Of a DNA stretch of 57,616 bases, positions 17,448 through 27,346 are shown piece by piece; positions within the stretch are counted from its first letter, which is position 1, and each line of letters starts with the position of its first letter. Source of the DNA: an uncultured Fidelibacterota bacterium (GTDB lineage: Bacteria > Fidelibacterota > Marinisomatia > Marinisomatales > UBA1611); assembly GCA_902562835.1 (NCBI GenBank), contig CACEUX010000009.1, positions 1-57,616 of the forward strand, in the 5' to 3' direction. The translations under genes and the position numbers were made by a program. The notes under the pieces are model-generated. The model saw nothing but the letters and a program-made list of their open reading frames with translations. It was not told where the DNA came from and made no database searches.

Positions 17448-20400
17448 CGGAAAATTCAATCTGAGTTTCAGGTTCAACTTTACTTAGGGAATTGAAGTAG
17501 CGTTTTATCATTATCTGATGTTCTCTAGAGTAGCCAGCATTCAAGGCTTTATTTAAAGCCTCAAAGGCAAGGTTTTCACGCTGTCCGAGGTCAGATGGCA
17601 ACCCCCCAGGGCCTTCAAGGGTAAGTTCAGTTATTGCAGTTGTTGATTTTCTTTCATCTTTTTCCCCGCGCTGAGTCATTGATGTTTGACTATCCAGCAT
17701 CCTTGATAGAATTCTTTGTTGTCTTTCTTGTGTTTTTCGATTAAATCTCTTTTTCTGCAGGTCTTTGATAACTTCATCCATCTCACCAGCAATCCCGCCT
17801 AGATCGCCCATCGCCTTTTGCCCAGAGTGGCGCATTTCATTCATTAATTGTTCTAGTGATTTACGGATACCTTTTTGTTTTGAAAGCATTTGTTGCATCA
17901 TCTGCTGTTGCGCTGCGGCTGCCATCTGTCCAAGGCTTAGTTGCATACCTTGCTGGTTTAGTCCTTGCTGCTGTCCTGCCATTTGTTGCATCATTTTTAA
18001 AAACTGTTCATAGCCACTGGCAGATCCTGATGCCTGCATACTTTGTATGCTATTGAAAAGGCCTAGAGTAGCTTCATTTAGTCCTTCCATTGCCATATCT
18101 TGATTTTTGCCAGCCTGGCTTAAATTTCGATCAGTTAATTTAGTTTTAGCTTCTTCCATTCCAATACTTGCTTTACCAATCCCTTTTCCAATCTCAGGAG
18201 TAATCGCAAATGTTTCATTTGATAATTCCATCATTTGGTTGGTTATTGATTGTAATTGGTCTTGAAGTAATTGTTGCCTAGATGCTAGTTCGCGAAGCCT
18301 TGGGGAATTACGGGATGCCTGTTTGACATCGTAACGGAGTTTCTCTTCTTCCGATGATAGATAGAGCATATCTTGCATTAATCCTTGAAATTTTTCCACC
18401 ATTTCTGCAACGCTCTCTTGATTGAACCCTTGCCTAATATCCATCATTTGTTGCATCAGCATTTGCATATTATTCAATGATTCTTCACTTGCATTCTTTG
18501 CTTCTGTGATATTCTGCTGTGATAGATTTTCGATCGCATCGTTGAGCGAGTTCTCAAGGTCTTGCGAAAGTTCTGAATTATATAGCTCTGATAATTCCTC
18601 TGACGAAGCCTCACTATATGGCTCAATAGTTTCTGCCGCATCTTCCATTAATGATTTAATATTTTCAAACTCATCCAGGTTGCGTTCTTCTTCTTGTGCA
18701 AAACGTTCTAAGGTTGAAACTTCTTCATTATTTTCTGACTCATTCATATCTTGAGCTAATGCTTGTTGCTGATTGAATAGTTGCTGCATTCTATTTTGAA
18801 TCTCATCCAGCTTTTGTTCCGCTTGAAACTTTTTAAATATTTCAAGATACCTATCAAGGTCTTGTTCTATTTGGGCCATATTCTCTGATAGCTCACTTAG
18901 TGCTTCTTGTAGAGATTTCATATCCATGTTTTCTAAAGCACTCTGCAAATCATCCATATTCTCTAGGAAGTCATCTGGGATGACCTCACTGATCAGCTCA
19001 GACAGTTCTTTAAATTTATCCAATAGGTCTGGAGATAATAGTTTGTGTTTTTCTGCCTGGTCTGTAATGGATTGTATTGCTTCGGATAGCTCCTCTAGGT
19101 TCTGAATTTTTTCTTTTGATTCTTCTATAGAGTTCTTTAAAGACTGTTCTTGGTCCCAGTCTAATTCTTTTGATTTAAGTACTTGTAGTTCCATTTCTTC
19201 AAATTGTTCTTTTAGATCTTGTATTTCGTCAATGTCACTAAGCATTTCTTGCATAAAATCACTTTCACGATTTTCAACATTTTCATAAAGGTCTGAGAGT
19301 GAAGGTACTCGCACAATAAATGTACTAGAAATTGTTTTTTTAGGTCCTGAAATAACATCATTATCAGTCAATTCAAAATGATAATGAACCTCATCTTCAG
19401 GCATAAGCATCATATCATTAAGGTCCCAAAACATTTTTATTGTTTGATCCAGGGTATCAGTATTCAAATCACTAATATTGAACATAGCTACATAAGGATC
19501 CGCCTGAAGGTAAGCAGGTCTTCGAACCTCATAAGCAAGTTGTAGCTCCGTGAAACCATAGTCATCACTGATCTCTAAATGCACTGGGACAGATTGGTCA
19601 TTACCTAATTCTATTATGGGGGCAGGTTTTATTATTGATAAAATTGGATCATGATCAGGTATGATCTGTAGTTTATATGGTATAGGGTCCTTGTTTGTAA
19701 TCCCACGCTTATCTACAAGGTTTATAGTAAACTGACCCTCATCCATTAATTTAAAATAGCCAGATGCGCGGTTGTAATTAGAGGCCATTTCTGACTTTTC
19801 TCCGTTTATATCTAGATATGCATCCTCTAGCATTCGATTTGATGAAAGTTCTACTTGTATGATCGACCCTTTCAATCCCTCTACAAGTGCAATATTTCCT
19901 TCCTGCGTAACTTTTTCTAGCTTAGTGTATTTTGGAGGAATAGTTGTAAGCGAAAAACTTTCGAAAATAGGTCGGTCAGTTACAAAGATATTAAACCGTT
20001 CAGTTGTGACGCTTTCCCAGGCTTCCCAAAAATACTTTGCTTCAACAATCGCCTGATATGAATAATCTTGGTATAGCTCAGGAAGGTCAAAATGGTATGT
20101 TCCCCCTTCTACAGGAGTAGTAGAAAACTTTAATTGTAGAGAATCTCTTTTTTTAGTTGATACTTGATTGGGGATTAGATAGAGGTGCACCGTGTCAGCA
20201 AAAGAAGAGGCCTGTATATTTATTTCAGTCTTGTCACCTCCAATTATATGAATATCGCCTGACATTGATAATAGAGAAAATGGTTTCGGAGCAGGAAAAA
20301 ATTTTGTGGGATTTTTCAAGCGGTGAAATGCATCTGCTGAAGACTCATAGTCAAGGGAAAATATCAAAATCGCAAAGACCCAAGATCCTAATAATGCAAT

Positions 20401-20859
20401 TTTTAGCTTAACTGGTTTTAAATCTCTAAAAGATAAATCAAGATTGATAGAGTTTAATTTTTTTTTAACACTATCTATATAGGATTGAGCCAATGCTCTA
20501 GATTCATTTTCTCCAGAGCTAGTTTCAAGTTGGAGTGCGTTAAGTACCATATCGCGCTTATCTGAAAAAATATCCTTACCCAGGACCGAAGCTAACCTCT
20601 CAATTGAGTATCGTTTTATATTATCATTCTTGGCTTGATGATAATAAACTAGCCAGCCGGTTAGGGTCACAATAAAAATCCCTACTAAAATAATTAAAAT
20701 GGATTCTTTTGTTCGAGGATCAAAATAGAAGATGGATTCTAATTGAATTAAAGTAACAAAAGTGAGTGTTGTTATGAAGATGACACATATAGCATGTGCT
20801 GAAACATGTTGATATAATAAATGATAACGGAACTTTTTTATATATTTTTCTATTTGCAT
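17437..20859 (-). CDS. DUF4175 family membrane-anchored coiled-coil protein
   Basis: 1140 residues. Two membrane segments near the N-terminus (residues ~20-42 and ~52-70) and another near 150-165 are followed by beta-rich extracytoplasmic domains (~200-520). A very long coiled coil follows (~520-1100), rich in Glu, Gln and Met, including MMQQMAGQQQGLNQQGMQ. This matches DUF4175. In FCB bacteria DUF4175 genes commonly sit with DUF4159, MoxR and DUF58/vWA genes; only DUF4159 is present here. Start is the ATG sharing a base with the DUF4159 stop. Probably an inner-membrane protein reaching into the periplasm. Confidence 0.85.
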   Translation of the reverse strand: MQIEKYIKKFRYHLLYQHVSAHAICVIFITTLTFVTLIQLESIFYFDPRTKESILIILVGIFIVTLTGWLVYYHQAKNDNIKRYSIERLASVLGKDIFSDKRDMVLNALQLETSSGENESRALAQSYIDSVKKKLNSINLDLSFRDLKPVKLKIALLGSWVFAILIFSLDYESSADAFHRLKNPTKFFPAPKPFSLLSMSGDIHIIGGDKTEINIQASSFADTVHLYLIPNQVSTKKRDSLQLKFSTTPVEGGTYHFDLPELYQDYSYQAIVEAKYFWEAWESVTTERFNIFVTDRPIFESFSLTTIPPKYTKLEKVTQEGNIALVEGLKGSIIQVELSSNRMLEDAYLDINGEKSEMASNYNRASGYFKLMDEGQFTINLVDKRGITNKDPIPYKLQIIPDHDPILSIIKPAPIIELGNDQSVPVHLEISDDYGFTELQLAYEVRRPAYLQADPYVAMFNISDLNTDTLDQTIKMFWDLNDMMLMPEDEVHYHFELTDNDVISGPKKTISSTFIVRVPSLSDLYENVENRESDFMQEMLSDIDEIQDLKEQFEEMELQVLKSKELDWDQEQSLKNSIEESKEKIQNLEELSEAIQSITDQAEKHKLLSPDLLDKFKELSELISEVIPDDFLENMDDLQSALENMDMKSLQEALSELSENMAQIEQDLDRYLEIFKKFQAEQKLDEIQNRMQQLFNQQQALAQDMNESENNEEVSTLERFAQEEERNLDEFENIKSLMEDAAETIEPYSEASSEELSELYNSELSQDLENSLNDAIENLSQQNITEAKNASEESLNNMQMLMQQMMDIRQGFNQESVAEMVEKFQGLMQDMLYLSSEEEKLRYDVKQASRNSPRLRELASRQQLLQDQLQSITNQMMELSNETFAITPEIGKGIGKASIGMEEAKTKLTDRNLSQAGKNQDMAMEGLNEATLGLFNSIQSMQASGSASGYEQFLKMMQQMAGQQQGLNQQGMQLSLGQMAAAAQQQMMQQMLSKQKGIRKSLEQLMNEMRHSGQKAMGDLGGIAGEMDEVIKDLQKKRFNRKTQERQQRILSRMLDSQTSMTQRGEKDERKSTTAITELTLEGPGGLPSDLGQRENLAFEALNKALNAGYSREHQIMIKRYFNSLSKVEPETQIEFSDEK

Positions 20860-21503
20860 TACTGGGTCAGGGCAAAATAAATAATGTTCACCCCCATTTT
20901 TAAAGCAGATTCACGGATTGGCCATGGGTCCTGATGTACACTAGCATTCTCCCAACCATCTCCAAGGTCTGATTCATATGTGTACAAAAGAATAATTCTT
21001 TCACCTTCAAAGAGTGCTAACGCTTGAGGAGGTTTTCCATCATGTTCATGAACTTTTGGGAGGCCCTGAGGAAAACTAAAATAAGTATGAAATAAACGAT
21101 GGTAATAGGGCAATGGAACAAGTTCTTTATTTGGGAAAATACGTTTTATTTCTCTTCTAAATGAGGCATCCATACCATAATTATCATCAGCATGTAAAAA
21201 CCCATTATTCATTAGTATAGTTCTCAATGAAATTATTTCGTCATCTGTGAATTTTATATTTCCATGTCCAGTTAGGTAAAGATAAGGATATTGATTAGCA
21301 TTTTCATCTGTCAGCTTAATTCGAGCTTCTTCTGGGTTCACAGATATAGAGGTATTGGTACTCAGATACTTTAAAAGATTTGGAATGCTACTTGGGTCGC
21401 TATACCAATCTCCTCCTCCCCCATAATGTATGCGCGCAATTGAAAATGTCTGTGCACTAAGAGCATAAACGGTGAACAATAATATATAAATCTTTCTTTT
21501 CAT
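20859..21503 (-). CDS. DUF4159 family exported protein
   Basis: 214 residues with a signal peptide (MKRKIYILLFTVYALSAQ). Family blocks are ARIHYGGGGDWYSDPSSIPN, YLYLTGHGNIKFTDDE, GGFLHADDN-like (here NGFLHADDNYGMDASF) and PLPYYHRLFHTYFSFPQGLP, ending with YESDLGDGWEN. The fold is thought to be glutamine-amidotransferase/flavodoxin-like. It is first in the six-gene minus-strand operon, so the promoter should lie in 21504-21592. Enzyme activity is unknown. Confidence 0.88.
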   Translation of the reverse strand: MKRKIYILLFTVYALSAQTFSIARIHYGGGGDWYSDPSSIPNLLKYLSTNTSISVNPEEARIKLTDENANQYPYLYLTGHGNIKFTDDEIISLRTILMNNGFLHADDNYGMDASFRREIKRIFPNKELVPLPYYHRLFHTYFSFPQGLPKVHEHDGKPPQALALFEGERIILLYTYESDLGDGWENASVHQDPWPIRESALKMGVNIIYFALTQ

Positions 21504-21592
21504 CTAATAAGTATGCATTAATAAGGCTATATGTTCCAAATATGTGGTGAAGAAAGTTAGCTAGTTTTTATTAGTCTCTTCTTGTAAAAATC
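21504..21592. promoter_or_regulatory. Divergent promoter region
   Basis: 89 bases between the divergent DUF4159 operon and the outer-membrane TPR gene. It must hold both promoters unless these genes read through from elsewhere. It is AT-rich; I could not identify a convincing -35/-10 pair on either strand, nor a Shine-Dalgarno at either start. Confidence 0.4.
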
Positions 21593-23473
21593 ATGGGAAT
21601 AATGGAATTTTACTCACCAATGCTTTTAAATAAAAACACGCACCTGATCTTATTTTTTATTTTTATGACTATACTGCCTGCTCAGATCAAAGAAAAGGAA
21701 CCTAAAACTTTCTTGTTTGGATTAATAAAATTCGACACAGAATCTGAGTATGAAGATGGGTATTGGATTAATAAGTGGTTTTATGCTAGAGAATTTGCTT
21801 CACCTATTAATGTTATTCCAATTGAAATTAGATATGGATTAGGCGCCACTGGTAAATCAACAGGTAGCGCATCTAGCCTATCAAGTGATTCGTTTAAGGA
21901 TGACCCAAAAAAAATCAGATATGAATCTGATGTTACCCCTATAAGCCAAGAAACAAATAACATATGGGGCTCTTCTGTTGAAGTTGATATAGGTCTAATT
22001 AATTTACCTCATTACATTGTTGGTACAAGTTGGATGAATGTTATGAATGGATTATCGTATCGCTCAAGTACCTTATTCTCACCTGCTGCGGTTCCGTATA
22101 ATGAGTGGGGAGCAACAAATTCTAATTGGGGTGACACAACTTATTTTTCGCCTAAGCTATCCGAATATTTGGCTACAACACATTTTCAGTACCAGCCTTT
22201 TGATAATTGGTATCTGAATTTTCGTTATTCTTATGGTTTAGCATCCGCATTATTCTACTCTTCAAATGAAGAGACGTGGAACCAAGATCTATCAGGCTCC
22301 GGGACCTCTGCCGCAGGAGCTTTAGGCATACGCTTTATATTAGATCCAGGTAAAAGTAATCGATTTACGGTAGGAATGGATTTTAGGTATTCATATACAA
22401 AAATACATACAATCAATGACCCAAATGATATCACGCCTATCACGCGATTCGACCTTTCTAACTATGGTATATACCTAACTCTTTCTGCATTTTATGGTGG
22501 TAAAAAAACAAATGGAGATAAAGCAAAGAACTCTTATTACAGGAAGGACTATATTGAAGCATTAAGCACATTTAATAAATTTATGTCTGAATATCCAAGT
22601 CATTCCAATCGACACCGTGCAGAAGAATATATAGCAGACTGTGAGTATAAAATACCATACCAGCTAATGGAAAAAGGATTAGTCTTAGAAAGATCCGGTA
22701 AAACGAAAAAAGCACTTGATATGTATAAATATGCTAGGTCAAAAGTTAAAAATGATACTATAGCTTATAATTTGATTGAAGGAAGAATTGAGCAAATAGC
22801 ACTATTGTGGATGATCGAAGCAGAAAAGTTCTTGAATGATTCAAAGTACATAAGGGCTTATAATTTGGTAAAAAATGTAGCAGAATTCTCTGATCAAGGT
22901 AAAAAAGAGCTCAGAAGATTTAAATCTTGGGTGATATTAGGAGAGGGGAAACAATATCAAGAATTGGGATTTATAGGAAAAGCTATGGGTAAATATGCTG
23001 AGGCACTTGAAATGAATCAGGATCTAGTGTATGAGGTGAAGGCATTGCAATATAAAGCGGGTATTCAAATGGCAAAACTTGCTACTAAGGCAGATGAATT
23101 TGAAGAGATTCAGTTGGCTATTTATTCCCTTGAGTTTGCAAGAGAATTGTCAGGAGGGATTGGGGTAAAAAATGAACAATTGCTTATAGACTTAAAGGAA
23201 AAACTAAATTCCTATGAAGATTATAAATCTAGAGAGCTTATAGACAAAAGGATGGAGTTTGGTAGATTAGAATTAGATATTGCTAGGTCAAAAAAACTTA
23301 ATATTGGTCAGACATTACCAGAAGTTGAGGCACTTCTAGGTATGCCCCATGAGAAAATTCTAGGCAATAATGGAACAAATCAGGAGGAGCAGCTTTGGAT
23401 TTACTTTATGGACAAAAAATCCCTTCAATTATCTTTTCAAAACTTTTTATTATTTAAAATAGAAGAATTATAA
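21593..23473 (+). CDS. Outer-membrane barrel / TPR / BamE-like fusion protein
   Basis: 626 residues. A signal peptide follows a short N-terminal extension (HLILFFIFMTILPAQ). Residues ~40-310 are alternating amphipathic strands with aromatic ends (WYLNFRYSYGLASALFY, FTVGMDFRYSYTKI, IYLTLSAFYGGKK), as in a beta-barrel. Residues ~320-550 are TPR helices. The last ~60 residues (LNIGQTLPEVEALLGMPHEK, then EEQLWIYFMDKKSLQLSF) look like the SmpA/BamE fold. The combination suggests an outer-membrane assembly or structural factor. Several in-frame ATGs exist at the start (21593, 21602, 21620); none has a ribosome site. Confidence 0.65.
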   Translation: MGIMEFYSPMLLNKNTHLILFFIFMTILPAQIKEKEPKTFLFGLIKFDTESEYEDGYWINKWFYAREFASPINVIPIEIRYGLGATGKSTGSASSLSSDSFKDDPKKIRYESDVTPISQETNNIWGSSVEVDIGLINLPHYIVGTSWMNVMNGLSYRSSTLFSPAAVPYNEWGATNSNWGDTTYFSPKLSEYLATTHFQYQPFDNWYLNFRYSYGLASALFYSSNEETWNQDLSGSGTSAAGALGIRFILDPGKSNRFTVGMDFRYSYTKIHTINDPNDITPITRFDLSNYGIYLTLSAFYGGKKTNGDKAKNSYYRKDYIEALSTFNKFMSEYPSHSNRHRAEEYIADCEYKIPYQLMEKGLVLERSGKTKKALDMYKYARSKVKNDTIAYNLIEGRIEQIALLWMIEAEKFLNDSKYIRAYNLVKNVAEFSDQGKKELRRFKSWVILGEGKQYQELGFIGKAMGKYAEALEMNQDLVYEVKALQYKAGIQMAKLATKADEFEEIQLAIYSLEFARELSGGIGVKNEQLLIDLKEKLNSYEDYKSRELIDKRMEFGRLELDIARSKKLNIGQTLPEVEALLGMPHEKILGNNGTNQEEQLWIYFMDKKSLQLSFQNFLLFKIEEL

Positions 23474-23532
23474 AACCTCTAGACATAATTCTGTTCTATT
23501 TAAAGAAATGAAAACCAAGTATTTTTAAAACA

Positions 23533-24729
23533 ATGAAAATATTATTTCAAATTCTTTTTATTATTTTTTGTTCAGTTAACCTTCAAGCGCAATCTGATAA
23601 TCGAGATTATAATGAAGAATTAAGATATCAAAATGATGCAATTAATGCTCTTAAGACTGAGATAAGCCAACTTAGACTAAAGATTAAGACTGCTGAATCT
23701 CGTGAAAGAACTACTTCGAGTCGAATATCATCAATCGATGAAGAAATATCTCTTACTGCAAAATTGATTCAATCATTGAAAAATGAGGAGGAGAAAACGA
23801 GAAAGAGGATATTAGAATTAAAAAATAAAATATTAAAAAATGAAAATGAATTAGAAGCCTTGCGTTTGAGATATAAGCAGAGAGTGGTTAATTCCTACCT
23901 TAAGGGAAGAATAACCGATCTTGAGAGAGTTTTCTCATCTACAACATGGCGTCAGGCTATGTATAGAACACATTATTTGAAGATAATCTCAGAGATTGAA
24001 AAGAAAATGACAAAGCAGATAGAAAAATTATTAATTAAGATTAGCCAACAAAAACTGGAATTAGAAGCGGCACTCAGAAATAATCTTAGTCTGGTAAGGG
24101 ATAAAGAAAAACAGATTAATTCTTACCGAAATATGCGCATCAATAGGGAAAAAGAGCTAAATCGAATTCGGACTGATAAAAAAGCCCTTGCAAATTATGT
24201 TGAAGAAAAAGAAGCAGGTGTTAAGCAACTTGAAAGTATCATAAAGAAGGTGCTTGAGGATAAAGCCCGTTTCGAACGAGAACAGCGAATACGCCAACAG
24301 CAAGAAGCGCTTAAAACAAAAAGCTTTAAAGCCTTAAAAGGGCAACTCCCATGGCCAGCACAAGGACGTATAATTGCAAAATTTGGCAAACAATGGAATC
24401 CCAAGCTAAAGACCACAACGGAGAACCCTGGAATTGATATTAAAGGGCAACCTGGATCTGCTATCAGAACGGTTTTGGGTGGTGTCGTTACTACTATTAC
24501 ATATATAAGAGGATATGGAACTACTATCATCATAGATCATGGCGGAGGTTTTTATACAGTATATAGTCATGTCACGAATATTCAAACAACTGTTGATAGC
24601 CAAGTCCGAAATGGAGACGTTATTGCTTACATGGGTGATTCAGGCTCTATAAATGGATCCAAATTACATTTTGAAATATGGGGTAAAGGTCAAAAGCTAG
24701 ATCCAGAAAAATGGCTAATAAAGAGATGA
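23533..24729 (+). CDS. EnvC-like murein hydrolase activator (M23/LytM)
   Basis: 398 residues: signal peptide (ILFQILFIIFCSVNLQAQ), a long coiled coil (~20-255), and a C-terminal LytM/M23 domain (~275-398). In the LytM site D302 (NPGIDIKG), H346 (VYSHV) and H379 (KLHFEIW) are kept, but the first metal histidine is N298 and the first His of HxH is K377. This partly degenerate site matches EnvC/NlpD-type regulators, which activate cell-division amidases rather than cut peptidoglycan. First gene of a set with holB and metG, overlapping holB. Confidence 0.85.
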   Translation: MKILFQILFIIFCSVNLQAQSDNRDYNEELRYQNDAINALKTEISQLRLKIKTAESRERTTSSRISSIDEEISLTAKLIQSLKNEEEKTRKRILELKNKILKNENELEALRLRYKQRVVNSYLKGRITDLERVFSSTTWRQAMYRTHYLKIISEIEKKMTKQIEKLLIKISQQKLELEAALRNNLSLVRDKEKQINSYRNMRINREKELNRIRTDKKALANYVEEKEAGVKQLESIIKKVLEDKARFEREQRIRQQQEALKTKSFKALKGQLPWPAQGRIIAKFGKQWNPKLKTTTENPGIDIKGQPGSAIRTVLGGVVTTITYIRGYGTTIIIDHGGGFYTVYSHVTNIQTTVDSQVRNGDVIAYMGDSGSINGSKLHFEIWGKGQKLDPEKWLIKR

Positions 24730-25853
24730 ACTCTTCCACGGTCTGCACAGCCCAGGAGCAAGTATGGAGCCAGCTCAGTCAAATTTCTTTATCTGAAAAA
24801 TTAGGTAGTGCTTATCTATTTTCAGGTCCTCCAGGTTGTGGTAAAGAGGGTATCGCGATACAATTTGCAAAATTATTGAATTGCGAGTTAGGAGGAAAAG
24901 ATATTTGCGGAAGCTGTCCTTCGTGTATAAGAATGGCAAAGCTACAACATGAAAAATTAAAATTGTTATTTCCATTACCAGCACTTAAGAAGAGCCAAAA
25001 TACTGAAGCAGGCGCTCTGGATTTTAAAGACATAGATATCGTCAATGAAGCAATCAAGCAAAAGGCACAAGATCCATTTTTCAAGATCAAGATCCCCAGG
25101 GCCACAAGAATTCCTATACAATCAATTCGAGATTTAAGAAAAAGTCTTTATTTGAAAAGCAATAATACGGGCAGAAAAGTGGTGTTGGTTTTTGATGCCC
25201 ATTTGCTATGTGTTGGACAAGGAGAAGCAGCCAATGCTTTTTTAAAACTTCTTGAAGAGCCCCCTCATAACACAACAATTATATTAATCACAGATCATGT
25301 AGAGTTATTGTTGCCAACAATAATATCTCGATGTCAGAGGATAGGTTTCCCAAAGTTAGATGATGTTTTTATTGAAGATTGGTTCAAATCAAAGATGGTT
25401 AGGCCAGAAGATATCCCCCTGTTAATTGGGCTAAGTAGAGGAAACTTTTACAGTGCTCAATTCTTTATTAGGCAATCTCTAGAGCAATTAATCACATTAA
25501 TCGAAGACCTCATTAAATCTATGAATCAAGATGACCCTGAAAAGTGGCGTAAATTCATTCAGAATTATTCAAAAATGGCTAAACAAGATTCAGAAAAGTT
25601 TTCCTTACATTTCATGCTCTTAAAAATTTGGTATCAGAGTGCAAATAGGTTCCAAAAAAATATGAAATATCCTTTTTATAACACTCCTTTGAGAAAGGGT
25701 ATAGAACGATGTGTGAAAAAATATAGCTCAGCTGACTTTCCAGCAATTGTATTTGAATTAGAAGATACAGTGGGAGCAATTGCTAAGAATCTCTACATGC
25801 CGTTAGTGCTGGTCAATCTTTTATTGAGTACCAAGAAGCATCTTAGCTCATGA
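24726..25853 (+). CDS. holB: DNA polymerase III delta' subunit
   Basis: Clamp-loader subunit. I choose the ATG at 24726, which makes an ATGA overlap with the upstream stop and follows AAAGAG; an in-frame ATG at 24711 would add five residues. Walker A-like FSGPPGCGKEG, the zinc module C-ELGGKDI-CGSCPSC, the sensor-region LLEEPPHNTTIILITDH, and SRCQRIGF (the SRC arginine-finger motif) are all present. Length 375 suits delta'. Its stop overlaps metG by four bases (ATGA). Confidence 0.92.
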   Translation: MNSSTVCTAQEQVWSQLSQISLSEKLGSAYLFSGPPGCGKEGIAIQFAKLLNCELGGKDICGSCPSCIRMAKLQHEKLKLLFPLPALKKSQNTEAGALDFKDIDIVNEAIKQKAQDPFFKIKIPRATRIPIQSIRDLRKSLYLKSNNTGRKVVLVFDAHLLCVGQGEAANAFLKLLEEPPHNTTIILITDHVELLLPTIISRCQRIGFPKLDDVFIEDWFKSKMVRPEDIPLLIGLSRGNFYSAQFFIRQSLEQLITLIEDLIKSMNQDDPEKWRKFIQNYSKMAKQDSEKFSLHFMLLKIWYQSANRFQKNMKYPFYNTPLRKGIERCVKKYSSADFPAIVFELEDTVGAIAKNLYMPLVLVNLLLSTKKHLSS

Positions 25854-27343
25854 ACAATTACTTTTATATTACAACTCCTATATACTACGTTAATGACAAG
25901 CCTCACATTGGACATGCCTATACGACTATACTTGCTGATGTTCTAACGCGCTATAATAGAAATATTGGTCGAAAAACATTTTTTTTAACTGGACTGGATG
26001 AACATGGCCAAAAAGTACAACAGGCAGCCGAAGAAAATGGAATAGACCCGCAAGAGCATTGTAATCAGATGGCCCCAAGGTTTAAGGAACTATGGCAAAA
26101 ACTTCATATATCTAATGATGACTTTATAAGAACAACTGAAGACAGACATAAAAAGGTTGTAAAAGATTTTTTACAAATCGTAATGGACAATGGAGATATA
26201 TATGAATCAGAATACGAAGGACTATATTCTGTTTCAGAAGAACGTTTTATCACAGAAAAAGAAGCTGAAAGTGGTGAGTTTAGAGACATAAAAAAATTAA
26301 AAGAAAAGAACTACTTCTTTAAAATGAGTAAATATCAAGATGCACTCATTAGTCATATTGAAAGCAATCCAAAATTTATTCAGCCAGAGCATCGAAAAAA
26401 TGAGATTCTTGGCTTTCTTCGCCAGCCTCTAAATGACCTATGTATTTCTAGGCCCAAATCAAGATTAAATTGGGGAATAGAATTGCCTTTTGATAAAGAC
26501 TATGTTACCTACGTATGGTTTGATGCGCTCATAAATTACATTACAGCTCTGGAGTTTAATCAGGGGACTGAATTATTTGAGTCTTGGTGGCCCGCCTCTT
26601 ATCATTTGATTGGAAAGGATATTCTCACAACACATGCCGTCTACTGGCCTACGATGTTACTATCAGCAGGTATTAAATTGCCTGACTCTATCTTTGCGCA
26701 TGGCTGGTGGCTTATGGGTGAATCAAAGATGAGTAAATCATTGGGTAATGTTATCAATCCGATGGACCTTATTGATGATTACGGCGTTGATCCAGTACGT
26801 TACTATCTGATGAGAGAAATGGTCTTAGGGCAAGATTCTAATTTTACAATGGGGTCATTCATCCAAAGATATAATAGCGATCTAGCTAATGATTTTGGTA
26901 ACCTGCTAAGCAGAGTTACTACTCTTATAAAAAAGAATTATGATGGTAAAATACCTGAGCCTGGAGAATACTTAGAATCAGATCTCCAAATTAGGCTAAA
27001 AGGTGAGTCATTATCTTCAAAAGTAGAAATGTTGATTGGTGAAATGCGATTGAATGAAGCTATTGAAGATATAATGCAATATATTCGAACAGTAAACAAG
27101 TATATGGAGGATAATGCACCTTGGAAATTAGTCAAAGAAGATAAAGTCGCTGCTGGAAGGATTCTTTATGTCGCTGGTGAAGCACTGAGGTTGGGGGCTG
27201 TTTTGTTATCACCAGTCATGCCTCACCGAACCGGAATTTTGCTTGATGCGCTTAATGCGCTTAATACCAATACATCATGGGGAAATCTTAACCCTAACAG
27301 TATGTTGAAAGACCATGAACCATTGTTCCCAAGGATAAAATAA
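25850..27343 (+). CDS. metG: Methionyl-tRNA synthetase
   Basis: A class I synthetase charging tRNA-Met. 497 residues: HIGH motif HIGH at 19-22 (KPHIGHAYTTIL), KMSKS at 293-297 (ESKMSKSLGN), and an anticodon-binding helical C-terminal region. The connective peptide reads GLYSVSEERFITEKEAESGE and has none of the zinc-binding Cys pairs found in many MetRS, so this is the zinc-less, short form. It also lacks the C-terminal Trbp111-like dimerisation domain. Coupled to holB by ATGA. Confidence 0.97.
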   Translation: MNNYFYITTPIYYVNDKPHIGHAYTTILADVLTRYNRNIGRKTFFLTGLDEHGQKVQQAAEENGIDPQEHCNQMAPRFKELWQKLHISNDDFIRTTEDRHKKVVKDFLQIVMDNGDIYESEYEGLYSVSEERFITEKEAESGEFRDIKKLKEKNYFFKMSKYQDALISHIESNPKFIQPEHRKNEILGFLRQPLNDLCISRPKSRLNWGIELPFDKDYVTYVWFDALINYITALEFNQGTELFESWWPASYHLIGKDILTTHAVYWPTMLLSAGIKLPDSIFAHGWWLMGESKMSKSLGNVINPMDLIDDYGVDPVRYYLMREMVLGQDSNFTMGSFIQRYNSDLANDFGNLLSRVTTLIKKNYDGKIPEPGEYLESDLQIRLKGESLSSKVEMLIGEMRLNEAIEDIMQYIRTVNKYMEDNAPWKLVKEDKVAAGRILYVAGEALRLGAVLLSPVMPHRTGILLDALNALNTNTSWGNLNPNSMLKDHEPLFPRIK

Positions 27344-27346
27344 AGT

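Noticed and set aside
18422-18754. 110-codon plus-strand frame
   Set aside because: Antisense to the DUF4175 coiled coil; its Ser/Cys-rich composition is the mirror of Glu/Gln-rich codons.
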